In this document: in pieces, positions 18,361 through 29,360 of the stretch
Layout: every line of letters begins with the position of its first letter
Numbering within the stretch: the first letter of the stretch is position 1
Source: CAZGSN01 sp964371655
Lineage (GTDB): Bacteria > Desulfobacterota > Binatia > HRBIN30
Direction: 5' to 3'
Length of the DNA stretch: 64,000 bases
Assembly: GCA_964371655.1 (NCBI GenBank)
Contig: CAYJOD010000013.1
Span: 55,016 to 119,015, forward strand
Position numbers and translations under genes: made by a program
Notes under the pieces: model-generated
Told to the model about the DNA's origin: nothing
Databases searched by the model: none
Seen by the model: only the letters and a program-made list of their open reading frames with translations

Positions 18361-18579
18361 TCACCGCTTCATATGGCGCAGGGCTTCCAGGCCTTCGTTG
18401 AGAAGAGCGATGACCACCTCGGTCTTCGACGCGCCCGTTGACTTGGCGAGGCTCTCGATCGCATCCAGGGTCGCCCCCGGTAGCTTGACGTTCATGAGCC
18501 GACTGGGCGCAGCCTCCCGTTTCATGAGATCGCCGAGTCTAAGATTCTGTCGGTTTGTCGTCCTCGCCGGCTTTGCCAT
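18361..18579 (-). CDS. Ribbon-helix-helix-like DNA-binding protein
   Basis: 72 residues from the ATG at 18579, chosen for its ribosome site (aaggag, 5 bp spacing). The last 45 residues, RLMNVKLPGATLDAIESLAK followed by GASKTEVVIALLNEGLEAL, have a beta strand then two helices as in CopG/Arc-type repressors. The basic N-terminus (KPARTTNRQNLRLGDLMKRE) could contact DNA. There is no toxin gene beside it, so it may be an orphan antitoxin or a small regulator. Family-level confidence only. Confidence 0.65.
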   Translation of the reverse strand: MAKPARTTNRQNLRLGDLMKREAAPSRLMNVKLPGATLDAIESLAKSTGASKTEVVIALLNEGLEALRHMKR

Positions 18580-18820
18580 CACTTCTCCTTGCCGATGTTT
18601 TTTCTGTAACCGTAGCGATTGTCCGCGCCACACGCCGTGGCGCACCCCTTATAGGCATACATTGCGGGCGAGTCACGTGTTTAGTCGAAAGGAATGTAGC
18701 GAGCATTTCGTCAACGCGTCGCGTAAGAACCAGCGACGACGCGAAGCGAGCGTGCCCCCATAATTCGCGTCTGTACGCGAGCGGAGGGTAGGGTGAGCAC
18801 TCCCATGAAGTGAACATCGC

Positions 18821-18972
18821 TCGCTGCGCTCGCAAACTGTGTAGGGACAAAGGGAGCGAGGGGCAGAGGGGTATAGGAAAGAAACGGTGCCGGCTAGGTG
18901 TCTTCCCTTTGTCCCTGTCCCCTTTGTTCCTTTGCCCCTTACGCAGTGCGTCATCGTGTAATTTCCGAGACG
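18821..18972. repeat. Dispersed repeat R3, copy 1
   Basis: Begins tcgctgcgctcgcaaactg, followed by gtagggacaaaggga, and ends tttccgagacgt. The inside contains complementary gggacaaaggga/tccctttgtccc blocks and can fold back on itself. A homologous copy lies at 38763-38906. Both copies are just beyond the stop of a minus-strand gene (exonuclease III here, an acyl-CoA dehydrogenase there). Confidence 0.75.
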
Positions 18973-18977
18973 TCGCG

Positions 18978-19805
18978 TTAGTCGAACACCGCCGGATCGA
19001 GATCGACGCCGACCGGACAGTGGTCGGAGCCGGTGACATGCGGGTGAATGAATGCCGTGCGCAGGAACGGCATGGCCGCGGGAGAGGCGAGGAGGTAGTC
19101 GATGCGCCAGCCGATGTTGCGCGCGCGCACGCCGAAGCGCTGGCTCCACCACGAGTAGTGCCCGGGTCCTTTCTCGAAGTGACGAAACGTATCGGTCCAA
19201 CCGGCTTCGATCCAGCGGTCGAATTCCTCCCGCTCCTGCGGCAGAAAGCCGCTGGTCTCGGCGTTGTCCTTCGGTCGCGCCAGGTCGAGCTCCTGGTGCG
19301 CGGTATTGAAATCGCCGACCACGAGCACGCGTTGGTTCTGTCGGCGCCAACTTTCGATGCGGGTGAATACGGCTCGATAGAAATCGAGCTTATACGGCAC
19401 TCGGCTGTTGTCGCGCAGCGTGCCGCTGCCTTTCGGAAAGTAGGCGTTGACGACCCACAATCGCCCAAAGCGGGCGAACTGAATGCGTCCTTCACTGTCG
19501 AAGCGGTCCTCGTTCAACTCCGTGTGAATCTCGTCGGGCACTCGCCTCGAGAAAAGAGCGACGCCGCTGTAGCCGCGGCGCTGGGCCGGCTGCAAATGTA
19601 CATTCCAAAGGGACTCGCGTCGCAGCTCCGATGGCAGCTCCTCGGCAAGCGCGCGCGATTCCTGCACGCCGACGATATCGGCGTCGCAGCCCTGCAACCA
19701 TTCGGCAAAGCCTTTGCGCACGCAGGCACGGATACCGTTGACGTTCCAAGAGATCACGCGAACACTACTGCCAGGCACCTTGGTCCTCACTGCCTGGCCA
19801 GACAA
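18978..19805 (-). CDS. xthA: Exodeoxyribonuclease III (AP endonuclease)
   Basis: 275 residues. SWNVNGIRACVRKGFAEWL carries the conserved Asn, IVGVQESRA the metal-binding Glu, and WVVNAYFPKGSGTLRDNSRVPYKL the catalytic Tyr region. VVGDFNTAH, IDYLLAS and the final GSDHCPVGVDL supply the Asp and His of the EEP active site. The enzyme cuts DNA at abasic sites and trims 3' ends. IVGVQES has Gln-Glu in the usual order. Single gene; its upstream gap carries repeat R4 copy 1. Confidence 0.93.
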   Translation of the reverse strand: MSGQAVRTKVPGSSVRVISWNVNGIRACVRKGFAEWLQGCDADIVGVQESRALAEELPSELRRESLWNVHLQPAQRRGYSGVALFSRRVPDEIHTELNEDRFDSEGRIQFARFGRLWVVNAYFPKGSGTLRDNSRVPYKLDFYRAVFTRIESWRRQNQRVLVVGDFNTAHQELDLARPKDNAETSGFLPQEREEFDRWIEAGWTDTFRHFEKGPGHYSWWSQRFGVRARNIGWRIDYLLASPAAMPFLRTAFIHPHVTGSDHCPVGVDLDPAVFD

Positions 19806-19895
19806 GCATTCGTGACGAGCGAACGAAAGTCCCGACCCAGCGAGGCCTCGTCAATGACCGCTGCCCGGGCGGCTCTACATGGCGAAGACCTACGA

Positions 19896-19941
19896 ATCTC
19901 GACCTGAGCCGCGACCGTCAGGGAGCGGTGGCTCGTGGGAT
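19896..19941. repeat. Dispersed repeat R4, copy 1
   Basis: Shares atctcgacctgagccg, then gaccgt, agggagcggtg and tcgtggg with positions 62485-62530. In the other copy the block runs over the stop codon of the HypB-like gene. Short extragenic repeat of unknown role. Confidence 0.6.
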
Positions 19942-20020
19942 CTCTGACATCTGAGCGACTTGGGAATAGTTCTTCCCAATAGGTTGACAGGGTGCCGTGG
20001 CTTTGCCCGAGTGATCGTGT

Positions 20021-21376
20021 CTACGTGTCTGGTCGTGTCTCGCCTCGGCCACACTTCCACGAGAACACCTGCCCGGTATCGGGCTCGTAGGCGTACGATC
20101 GCTTGTCGTTGCCGGCGATCATCTGCAGGTGCCGGCGGTAGCGCTCCAAGCCGCTGGACCAATGGGGGTCGGGCTTTACCAGCGCCGCGGGTGGTGCGCA
20201 TGTGGATGCTCCGGCGTGCTCATGGAGGTGACCGATATAACCCAGGAACTCGGGCGCATCCGAGATGTAAAAGCTCGACAGCGTCGCCTTCGACGTGAGG
20301 TCGTGAACCTCATGGATAAAGCGTGCCGAGGCGGGCATCATCGCAGGAAGCCAGCCCGCGGACTGGTAGCCGGACGCAATCATCGTTTCGTAGTCCTCGA
20401 AGTAGTGCTCGCGTTCGCGCACGTCGACACGCATCCAGGCGTAGGCAGTCGACAGGGATGCCGTGAACGCGAGCGTAGCGAAGCCGACGCGCAGCGCATG
20501 GGCGAGGTCCGCCCGCGGCGCCGCCCGGGTCTGCGACTCCACTGCGCCGAGCCCGGGGTTGTGCAGCAAATAGAGCACACACAAGAGTGCGAACGGGGCG
20601 GCGTAGTCGCCGCCGCGCTCGATGACACCCCAAGTGTCGACAAGGCTTCCAGCGATAGGATGAAGCAGCTCAGTGGCAAGCCTCCAGTAAAGGACGCCGA
20701 CAACAAAGGGGCGGGCGGTGACGAAGAACGCCGTCAGCCCGAGCAGGATCTCGGCGCCCCCGAACCAGCGAGCCACAGTGGCGGTGGCCGTGAAGCCGAG
20801 CGCGGTCCAATGCTCGATCAACACCTGTGGTCTGTCGAAAGCTGCCAGCGCGCCGTGGCCGACCAGGAGGAGGGCGATAGAGATCTGCAACACCCAGCGT
20901 ACCCGCTGCAGGACCACGGTGCTGGCGGCGTGTGGCTCGATCTTGTCGAACCAGCCGACTTGCTGCGGCGTAGACAGCAGGAGGAACGCGAGTGCTGGAC
21001 CAAAGTTCCCGGCGTATCCAAGGAACTCCCACACGCCGAAACCCGCTAGCGCAGACAGCGACGTCGTGAACACGGACCACGTCGCCATCCACAACAAGAG
21101 GGCACGACAGGGATGGAACAGCACCGCGATCCCGAGGGTGATGTCGGCAGTGCCTACGATCGGCATCAGGGGCCACGCCATCCATTCTGGGATGCCGAGG
21201 GTCTCGTAGCACTGCAGCCAGGCCAACTTGGCAATAACGCCCCAGACTCCATGGCCGATGAAACACAGGGCGCAGGCAAGGCGCAGCGCCCGATGCAGGC
21301 CGACCACAGGCCCAACCTTCAGTGCCGCGATGTTACCGGTCAGCAGAGCGCGCAAACTTGCGATGATCCCAGGCAT
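20021..21376 (-). CDS. Polytopic membrane protein of unknown function (DoxX-like segments)
   Basis: About 451 residues from the ATG at 21376. At least eight hydrophobic helices are visible, arranged as two similar halves (GHGVWGVIAKLAWLQCYETLG near residue 45; LLVGHGALAAFDRPQVLIEHW near 180), each like a DoxX-type four-helix unit. The last 140 residues form a soluble domain with FYISDAPEFLGYIGHLHEH, then a run of SSGLERYRRHL and a cysteine near the end. The substrate and function are unknown. It has no obvious operon partner. Confidence 0.65.
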   Translation of the reverse strand: MPGIIASLRALLTGNIAALKVGPVVGLHRALRLACALCFIGHGVWGVIAKLAWLQCYETLGIPEWMAWPLMPIVGTADITLGIAVLFHPCRALLLWMATWSVFTTSLSALAGFGVWEFLGYAGNFGPALAFLLLSTPQQVGWFDKIEPHAASTVVLQRVRWVLQISIALLLVGHGALAAFDRPQVLIEHWTALGFTATATVARWFGGAEILLGLTAFFVTARPFVVGVLYWRLATELLHPIAGSLVDTWGVIERGGDYAAPFALLCVLYLLHNPGLGAVESQTRAAPRADLAHALRVGFATLAFTASLSTAYAWMRVDVREREHYFEDYETMIASGYQSAGWLPAMMPASARFIHEVHDLTSKATLSSFYISDAPEFLGYIGHLHEHAGASTCAPPAALVKPDPHWSSGLERYRRHLQMIAGNDKRSYAYEPDTGQVFSWKCGRGETRPDT

Positions 21377-21486
21377 TCGACCCAATTCACTCCCAACAAC
21401 CGCTTCTCGGAGCCCCGATCTCGATGCCACCGCCGCGGCCGAGGGTCAACCGCGCAACCGGGGTATGTGACTGTCGATAAACTCGG

Positions 21487-21634
21487 AACCGTGCCCTTCG
21501 ACGGGGCTCAGGACAGGCTTCGAGACGGCCCCAGAAGAAGGGGCCTCGCACGAACGGGAAAAGGATCAATGAAAGCAAGCCAAGCTCCGTTGGCCCTGAG
21601 GAGCCGCCTTCTTTTGGCGGCGTCTCGAAGGGCG
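21487..21634. repeat. Palindromic extragenic repeat with cccttcgac/gaagggc arms
   Basis: Left arm gcccttcgacggggctcagg and right arm tggccctgagg plus gtctcgaagggcg are inverted relative to each other, with ggcgg hairpins between. This is a familiar class of bacterial extragenic repeat. The gap 21377-21784 has no gene I can support. Confidence 0.55.
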
Positions 21635-21784
21635 TGTTCGCGAGAAAATCGACAGTCTCGTATAGCGAATGCCGGCGACGACGAGGGCTCGATCGACGCC
21701 TCTAAAGCCCGTGGCTGCGCGTCGGCGCGATCGCAACCACGTATCGACCCTCTAGTTGCGGGCTTCCGCCCGCCGTGCCGCCGC

Positions 21785-23698
21785 TCAGGTCGTCAGCCGT
21801 TCGAGCTTCGCGTAGAGCGACTCGATTTCCTTCTTGAGCTGAGCGAAGTCGCTGAAAACAGTCTGTGGGCTCGGGTGGGTCGTGTAGAAGTCCGGGTCGT
21901 TGATGGTGTTGGAAATCGAGCCCAGGGACTCTTCCTTGGCGGCGATCGAGTCTTCCAGCTTGCTGATCTCCTGGCTCCGCTTCGCCGCTTCGCGCTCGAG
22001 GCGGCGCTTCTCAGCCCGGTCCTTCTCCGAAAGGCGCGGTGCTTCGACGCTCTTGGGTGCGACCGGGGCTGTTGCGGGCAGTGGTCGCTCTAGCTCGCTC
22101 GCCTTCTTCCTGAGGTACGATTCGTAGTTGCCGAGGTAACGCTCGACGGTGCCGTGCCCGGCTTCGATGACCTGATCGGGTAAGTGGTCGAGGAAGTATC
22201 GATCGTGGGCGACGAAGACCAAGGTGCCGGTGTAGGCTCGCAACGCCTCCAACAAGACCTCTTTGGCGGCGAGATCGAGATGGTTGGTGGGCTCGTCGAG
22301 AAGCAGGCAATTGGTCGGTCGCAGCAACAACGTCGCCAGTGCCAGCCGACTTTTTTCGCCGCCGCTCAAGACCTTCGTCTTCTTGTAGACGGAGTCGCCG
22401 CTGAACAGGAAGGCCCCGAGCAGACCGCGGACCGAGGGGACGAGGTCGATTGGAGCGGCATCGGTGACGACCTCGAGAACCGTCTTCTCGGGATCGAGGC
22501 TGGCACCGCGATCTTGGGCGAAGTAGCTGATCGAGACATTGTGACCGGCCTTGTAGGTGCCCTCGTCCACGGCATCGGCACCGGCCATGATCCGCATCAG
22601 CGTCGACTTACCGGCGCCGTTCGGCCCCACCAAGGCGATCTTATGGCCGCGTTCGATAGATAGGTTGAGTCGGTCGTAAACGGTGAGCGCACCGTAGCGC
22701 TTGCTGACGTCGACCAACTCGATAACGGTTCGACCGCTGCGCGGCGGTTGCGGAAAGCGGAAGTGGACGCTGCGCATCCCTTCCGGCGGCACGATGCGCT
22801 CGATCTTCTCCAGCTGCTTGATGCGACTTTGCACCAGCGCGGCCTTCGATGCTTGATAACGAAAGCGGCTGATGAAGGCTTCGATGCGCTCGATCTCTTC
22901 CTGCTGCTGCTTGTAGGCGACCTCGAGTTGTTGCTGGCGCTCCTCCTTTTCCTCGAGGTAGCGGGTGTAGTTGCAGGCGAAGTCGGTGAGCCGACCACGC
23001 GAGATCTCGGTGATGCGCTTCACGGTTTGATCGAGGAAGTAGCGATCGTGAGCGACGAGGATCACGGTGTGCGGATAGTTGCGTAAGAAGTCCTCGAGCC
23101 AGTCACGTGCCTCAAGATCGAGATGGTTGGTGGGCTCGTCGAGCAACAAGAGCTGTGGCTCGCGCAGCAATAGCTTGGCGAGGGCGAGACGCATCTGCCA
23201 GCCGCCGGAGAACTCGCCGCAGTCGCGTTGCAGATCCGAGGCTTTGAATCCCAGCCCGGCCAGGATGAGCTCGGCCCGACTCTCGAGATCGTAGCTGCCA
23301 TGCGTATCCCACAATTCGCGAGCCACGGCGTAGCTCGCCATCAAGTCATCGTGATCGTCATCCTCGGGGCGGCTGTGGGCAAGCGCGGCCTCGAGGCGCT
23401 GACATTCGGCGGCAATGTCGTGCACATGCTCGAACGCCCCCAACGCCTCCGCAAATACCGTGTGCCCGCTCAGGCCGAGGACTTCTTGAGGCAAATAGCC
23501 GACGACGGTACCGCGCGGGACGCTGATCGTTCCTCCGTCCGCCTCGGCGTGGCCGGAGAGAATGCGCAGGAGGGTCGACTTCCCAGAGCCATTGGCTCCG
23601 ACCAGGGCGACACGATCACCAGCTGGAACGAACCAGTTGACTCCGGCGAGCACGACCTGGGTGCCGAACGACTTGGTTAGATTGGATACGGTGAGCAC
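21785..23698 (-). CDS. ABC-F family ATPase (Uup/EttA-like ribosome-associated)
   Basis: 637 residues with two complete nucleotide-binding domains and no membrane spans. Domain 1: GANGSGKSTLLRIL, FSGGWQMRLALAKLLL, LLLDEPTNHLDL. Linker of charged helices at about 250-310 (the P-site tRNA interaction region of the family). Domain 2: GPNGAGKSTLMRI, LSGGEKSRLALATLLL, LLLDEPTNHLDL. A C-terminal coiled coil (about 560-637) ends KLERLTT, as in Uup. ABC-F proteins act on the ribosome in translation or antibiotic protection, or on DNA structures in the case of Uup. The role here is inferred from the family. Confidence 0.93.
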   Translation of the reverse strand: MLTVSNLTKSFGTQVVLAGVNWFVPAGDRVALVGANGSGKSTLLRILSGHAEADGGTISVPRGTVVGYLPQEVLGLSGHTVFAEALGAFEHVHDIAAECQRLEAALAHSRPEDDDHDDLMASYAVARELWDTHGSYDLESRAELILAGLGFKASDLQRDCGEFSGGWQMRLALAKLLLREPQLLLLDEPTNHLDLEARDWLEDFLRNYPHTVILVAHDRYFLDQTVKRITEISRGRLTDFACNYTRYLEEKEERQQQLEVAYKQQQEEIERIEAFISRFRYQASKAALVQSRIKQLEKIERIVPPEGMRSVHFRFPQPPRSGRTVIELVDVSKRYGALTVYDRLNLSIERGHKIALVGPNGAGKSTLMRIMAGADAVDEGTYKAGHNVSISYFAQDRGASLDPEKTVLEVVTDAAPIDLVPSVRGLLGAFLFSGDSVYKKTKVLSGGEKSRLALATLLLRPTNCLLLDEPTNHLDLAAKEVLLEALRAYTGTLVFVAHDRYFLDHLPDQVIEAGHGTVERYLGNYESYLRKKASELERPLPATAPVAPKSVEAPRLSEKDRAEKRRLEREAAKRSQEISKLEDSIAAKEESLGSISNTINDPDFYTTHPSPQTVFSDFAQLKKEIESLYAKLERLTT

Positions 23699-23927
23699 GG
23701 ACGCGCCGGCTTCTAGCGAGCCCTACGAACAGCCGCAACCGGTGGGGAAATATGCAACTCGAAGACGACACATGATGACGGCTTGTCCGCGCACGTTGAC
23801 AGTTCTGTGAGCCCACGGCGTCGTATCGAACCCTATTCCTTTGGAACCTGAACGACTCCAACTTGGTACGAATCCCGCTTGGATCTTAGGTGGGACGGAG
23901 GACAAATTGAAGTCGTACGGAGAGCCA

Positions 23928-24329
23928 ATGTCGAGAGTTAGAGGTGCCACGAAAGAGATTCGCGCCGGTGAGTCCCGAAGGGCGCCTTGGGCGAGCTTCC
24001 TTGAGGATTCGCTAGCTCCGGAGCAGGTGATGCCGGCGCAGTTCTATTCGCTGTGGCGCAACGTCAAGTGCGTGACGCCGGAACGTGAGTTGGCTGCAGC
24101 GGTTCTATATCAGGCGGCTTTGGATCTTACTGTGTTTCGCAATTCATCGAACCAACGCAAGCGCCAGCTGTATTGGAAAGCGTATCATTGGGTGTCGGCT
24201 TCTGAAAGCAGCTGGCCCTATTCGTTTGTGAATCTTTGCGACACCTTGGGGATAGTCAGCGAGAACATGCGTCGGCGTTTGCTCAGCGACCCGGCCGACT
24301 GGTGTGCTCCGGCGACCCAAGCTGCGTAG
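23928..24329 (+). CDS. Conserved hypothetical protein
   Basis: 133 residues from the ATG at 23928; a longer frame from 23841 lacks obvious coding character. Features: a basic N-terminus, WASFLEDSLAPEQVMPAQFY, then ERELAAAVLYQAALDL and a helical WVSASESSWPYSFVNLCDTL, ending RRRLLSDPADWC. It resembles short proteins of unknown function that occur in delta-type genomes, possibly related to phage or transcription-associated factors. I do not assign a role. It lies alone between the ABC-F gene and the repeat region before leuC. Confidence 0.5.
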   Translation: MSRVRGATKEIRAGESRRAPWASFLEDSLAPEQVMPAQFYSLWRNVKCVTPERELAAAVLYQAALDLTVFRNSSNQRKRQLYWKAYHWVSASESSWPYSFVNLCDTLGIVSENMRRRLLSDPADWCAPATQAA

Positions 24330-24421
24330 CCCTTCCTGCCCGCGTTGACTAACTCATCACCGCCCCTCACAGCGCCGACTGTATTCGACAGCGTTTCGAT
24401 CTGCGCGAGTGCCGGTCTAAT

Positions 24422-24708
24422 CTTTGGAGTGCGGGAGCCCTTCGACGCTGCCTAGCGCGGGCTGCTTGCCCGCAACCCAATGGCCCGCGCCGCATATCGC
24501 TTCTCGCCGATCGCATATCGCTCGGAATGCAGAAGTCTGGTCCGACGATACGCGATATGCGATATGCGATACGCGTTCGAAAATCTGTGCGCCCCGCGAC
24601 GAAATCGGGAGATAGTAGATCAGGACAGGCTTGCTCCCGCTTTTCAGCCCCCCCGAGGCGATCGGCGACCAATCAGGTAAAGCGGTGGCAAGGCACCGCA
24701 CTCCACAA
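24422..24708. repeat. Inverted-repeat element R5 (about 287 bp)
   Basis: Ends tggagtgcgg (24425-24434) and ccgcactcca (24696-24705). The centre contains gcatatcgc/gcgatatgcgatatgcg palindromes. The motif ctttggagtgcgggagc recurs at 63977-63993, cut by the right edge of the window. It fills most of the gap upstream of leuC; I see no leader peptide or riboswitch there. Confidence 0.65.
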
Positions 24709-24810
24709 CTCTTCGTGTCCAGAGACCGGCCGGCGCGGCACCACCGCGATTACCGACCTTAACAATGTGCCCTGTGAAGGCTATCCACCGGCATCCTCAC
24801 AGGAGCTGTT

Positions 24811-26217
24811 ATGGGAAAAAGCCTTCTTCAAAAGGTCTGGGACCTCCACGCCGTACGCGAGCTGCCGTCCGGGCAAACGCAACTGTTCATTGGTCTGCAT
24901 CTCATCCACGAGGTGACGAGTCCGCAAGCATTTCAGATGATGCGCGAGCAGGGCCTCAAGGTTCTGTTTCCGGAGCGTACGTTCGCGACCGTCGACCACA
25001 TCATCCCCACCGATACGCGGCAGCGGCCCTACTTGGACCAGCAGGCCGAAGGGATGATGAGCGCCATCGAGCACAACTGCCAGGAATTCGGTATCCGCTT
25101 CTTCAACACCGGTGCCGGCAAACAGGGAATCGTCCATGTTCTCGGTCCGGAGCTCGGTTTGACCCAGCCGGGAATGACGGTTGCCTGCGGTGATAGTCAT
25201 ACCAGCACGCATGGTGCCTTCGGCGCTGTTGCGTTCGGAATCGGGACGAGCCAGGTGCGCGATGTCCTCGCCAGTCAATGCTTGGCGATCCAGCGCCCGA
25301 AGCTGCGACGCATCGAGGTGGATGGAGCCCTGGGCTCGGGCGTGTACGCCAAAGACGTGACTCTGCACATCATCCGCCGCCTCGGCGTCAAGGGTGGCGT
25401 CGGTTACGCCTACGAGTACGCCGGGCCGGTGATCGAGCGCATGTCCATGGAAGAGCGCATGACCATCTGCAACATGAGCATCGAGGGCGGCGCTCGACTG
25501 GGTTACGTGAACCCGGACGACACGACATTCGCATACGTCCGCGGCCGCGACTTCGCGCCCGTGGACAGCGACTACGCCGATGCCGTCGCCTGGTGGCGAT
25601 CGACTGCCTCCGATCGCGATGCCGCGTACGACGACCGGGTGCTGATTGCGGGTACGGAGATCGCGCCGACGGTGACCTGGGGTATCAATCCCGGTCAGGC
25701 GATCGGTGTCGACGAAAACATTCCGCCGCCGGAAAGCTTCGCCGCCGACGAGCGCGAGGTGGCCGAGGATGCTTACGCGTACATGGGCCTCAAACCGGGT
25801 ACCGCCATTCGCGGGACTCGTATCGATGTGGCTTTCATCGGCTCCTGCACCAACGGTCGCTTGTCCGACCTTCGCGAAGCCGCCAAGGTCGCGCGCCTGG
25901 GTAGGGTGAAGCCGCACGTCAAGGCGTTGGTGGTTCCGGGTTCCGAAGCTGTAGCTCTCGCCGCCGAGGCCGAGGGCCTCGACGAAGTATTTCTCGAGGC
26001 GGGCTTCGAATGGCGCCTACCCGGGTGCTCGATGTGCTTGGCCATGAATCCCGACAAGCTCACCGGTCGGCAAGTCTGTGCCTCGTCGAGCAATCGTAAC
26101 TTCAAGGGCCGGCAAGGGAGTCCGTCGGGTCGAACCTTGCTAATGAGTCCAGCCATGGTGGCGGCCGCCGCTATCGCGGGCTTCGTGGTCGACGTACGGG
26201 AGATGTTGAAGACGTGA
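24811..26217 (+). CDS. leuC: 3-Isopropylmalate dehydratase large subunit
   Basis: 468 residues, the usual length. LHLIHEVTSPQAFQM, TVDHIIPT, GDSHTSTHGAFGAVAFGIG and the three iron-sulfur ligands in FIGSCTNGRLSDL and LPGCSMCLAMNPDKL are present. With LeuD it isomerises 2- to 3-isopropylmalate in leucine synthesis, using a [4Fe-4S] cluster. The ribosome site is caggag. leuD follows 84 bp downstream on the same strand. Confidence 0.96.
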   Translation: MGKSLLQKVWDLHAVRELPSGQTQLFIGLHLIHEVTSPQAFQMMREQGLKVLFPERTFATVDHIIPTDTRQRPYLDQQAEGMMSAIEHNCQEFGIRFFNTGAGKQGIVHVLGPELGLTQPGMTVACGDSHTSTHGAFGAVAFGIGTSQVRDVLASQCLAIQRPKLRRIEVDGALGSGVYAKDVTLHIIRRLGVKGGVGYAYEYAGPVIERMSMEERMTICNMSIEGGARLGYVNPDDTTFAYVRGRDFAPVDSDYADAVAWWRSTASDRDAAYDDRVLIAGTEIAPTVTWGINPGQAIGVDENIPPPESFAADEREVAEDAYAYMGLKPGTAIRGTRIDVAFIGSCTNGRLSDLREAAKVARLGRVKPHVKALVVPGSEAVALAAEAEGLDEVFLEAGFEWRLPGCSMCLAMNPDKLTGRQVCASSSNRNFKGRQGSPSGRTLLMSPAMVAAAAIAGFVVDVREMLKT

Positions 26218-26301
26218 GAAGGCGCGCCCGAGGCACACCTTGCCGGCGTGCTCAGGGCGGACTTTGCGAGCTAGGCGCTACGCGTCACGGGAGTGATCGA
26301 C

Positions 26302-26928
26302 ATGAGTGACCTGATCAAGATTACCAAACTATCCGGCCGTCCAATTCCGTTGCGCGGCAATGACATCGACACCGACCGGATCATTCCAGCGCGCTTCATG
26401 AAGGCGATCACCTTCGATGGACTCGGACAGTATGCGTTCTACGATGCACGCTTCGATGCGAATGGCCGCAGTCTCGGGCACATCCTGGATGATCCCCGCT
26501 TCGAGGCAAAAGGGCCGCGCGTGGCAATCGTCAACAAGAACTTTGGCTGCGGTTCGTCGCGTGAGCATGCGCCGCAAGCGATGATGCGGTGGGGTATGAA
26601 GGCAATTGTCGGAGAGTCCTTCGCCGACATCTTCTTCGGCAACTGCGTGGCGCTCGGGATCCCTTGCGTCACCGCGAGCGAAGAGGACATCGCAGCGCTG
26701 ATGGCTGCATGCGAGGCAGATTCGACGCAGGAGCTCAGCATCGACCTCATCGCGATGACAGCTACCTACAAGGGCAAGCCCTATCCGGTCGCGATGCCGC
26801 CGGCGGCGCGCTCGCAGCTGGCGGAAGGCACGTGGGACGCCACGCGCATCTTGTTGCAGGCTCAGACGCAGGTGCGTGCGACGGCGGCGAGCTTGCCCTA
26901 TGTGCGGCGCTTCGCCAAGGCGGGCTAA
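26302..26928 (+). CDS. leuD: 3-Isopropylmalate dehydratase small subunit
   Basis: 208 residues. LRGNDIDTDRIIPARFMK, NFGCGSSREHAPQAMMRWG and the conserved FADIFFGNCVALGIPCV are diagnostic of LeuD. It completes the active site of LeuC. The start at ATG 26302 fits the family better than the upstream in-frame codon at 26293. leuC and leuD form a two-gene unit; other leu genes are not in the window. Confidence 0.96.
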   Translation: MSDLIKITKLSGRPIPLRGNDIDTDRIIPARFMKAITFDGLGQYAFYDARFDANGRSLGHILDDPRFEAKGPRVAIVNKNFGCGSSREHAPQAMMRWGMKAIVGESFADIFFGNCVALGIPCVTASEEDIAALMAACEADSTQELSIDLIAMTATYKGKPYPVAMPPAARSQLAEGTWDATRILLQAQTQVRATAASLPYVRRFAKAG

Positions 26929-26971
26929 GTACCGCCGTTCCTAATCACGGTGACGTACGTCGGCCCATTCC

Positions 26972-27092
26972 CCGTTCGTCCCGAGTAGGCCGCGGTTCTT
27001 CAGCGGCCGTATCGAGGGGGGGCGAGCCATACGCCGTGCCGAGATGTCCCTCGATACGCCGCCAGAAAAAGGCGGCTACTCGGGACGAACGG
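26972..27092. repeat. Palindromic extragenic repeat between leuD and pfp
   Basis: Left arm ccgttcgtcccgagtaggcc and right arm ggcggctactcgggacgaacgg are inverted copies, with cgtatcgagg/cctcgatacg inside. Together they could form a large cruciform between two convergent genes, where it may serve as a bidirectional transcription stop. Confidence 0.65.
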
Positions 27093-27123
27093 AAATACGC
27101 CACCGAATATGTGAATAGCCGTA

Positions 27124-28404
<1,281 letters not shown>

Positions 28405-28671
28405 GTCTCCAAGCCTCCCTACCTTGCGTCCTATGCTGTCCCCGGGGTTGTAGCCGATCAAGACGCGTCGAGCGATCGACCGAGGCCGTGCGCCGGTTTG
28501 GCGGTGCGCCAGTGACCCGGTGAGCCGGTTCGCCGGTGTTCGTGAAGCGAGTGCGCAACTGTCTTCGCACCGGATACCGATACACCGGGCACCGGCACAC
28601 TGGGTCACCGGCCCTCCGGCTAACTGGCACACCGGCTCACCCGAGGATACAAGCGTAGACCGAGACTACCG

Positions 28672-29274
28672 ATGCCACGCAAGAAACACTTCACGCTGAT
28701 TCGTAGCTTCCACCTGGCCGACTTCCTGACGATCGCCAATGGTTGCTGTGGGATCGGGGCGATCTTCCACGCCATGCGTTTCCTGGCCGCAGCACAGCCG
28801 CGCGATCTGTGGATCGCCGTCGTCCTCATTCCACTGGCAATCGTCTTTGATGTGCTCGATGGGCGTATCGCGCGCTGGCGTCAGATCGCGTCGCCCCTGG
28901 GCCGCGAGTTGGATTCGCTTGCCGATGTGATCTCGTTCGGCGTCGCCCCGGCCACGGTTGCGTTTGCCATCGGCCTCAGCACCGCCCTCGATCAGGTCTG
29001 CCTGATGTACTTCACCGTCTGTGGTCTGAGTCGCCTCGCACGCTACAACATCACTGCCGTCGATCTCGCCGACGAGTCGGGCAAAGTGAAGTACTTCGAG
29101 GGCACGCCAATCCCTACGAGCATCCTTCCCTTGTCGCTGGTTCTGCTCGCGTATCGATCTGACTGGCTGCTGCCGACCCACCTCGCCGGTCTGCCGGTGC
29201 ATGCGACCGTGCTCCTGTTCGTCGTGTCCGGGAGTCTGATGATCAGTAAGACGGTGCGCATCCCAAAGCCGTGA
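28672..29274 (+). CDS. pssA: CDP-diacylglycerol-serine O-phosphatidyltransferase
   Basis: 200 residues with about six membrane helices. The CDP-alcohol phosphotransferase motif is seen as DVLDGRIAR, then SPLGRELDSLAD, matching D-x2-DG-x2-AR-x8-G-x3-D-x3-D. FLTIANGCCGIGAI near the N-terminus fits the serine-specific PssA branch. It makes phosphatidylserine for the phosphatidylethanolamine pathway at the inner membrane. No psd gene is nearby. The gap before it is a CCGG-rich palindromic stretch. Confidence 0.9.
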   Translation: MPRKKHFTLIRSFHLADFLTIANGCCGIGAIFHAMRFLAAAQPRDLWIAVVLIPLAIVFDVLDGRIARWRQIASPLGRELDSLADVISFGVAPATVAFAIGLSTALDQVCLMYFTVCGLSRLARYNITAVDLADESGKVKYFEGTPIPTSILPLSLVLLAYRSDWLLPTHLAGLPVHATVLLFVVSGSLMISKTVRIPKP

Positions 29275-29360
29275 TGCGCCGGTGCCGGGCCACGATCATG
29301 GCGGATCCTCTAGTGTATTGAGTTAACAAGCCGCCGAAGAAATGCAGACCGGATAAGACG

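Noticed and set aside
24781..25917. 378-codon minus-strand frame opposite leuC
   Set aside because: Antisense to LeuC, which has all cluster ligands.
28440..28640. Coding extension of the PFK N-terminus
   Set aside because: The 76 extra residues are encoded by CCGG-rich palindromes and do not resemble the family; the ATG at 28404 starts the fold.
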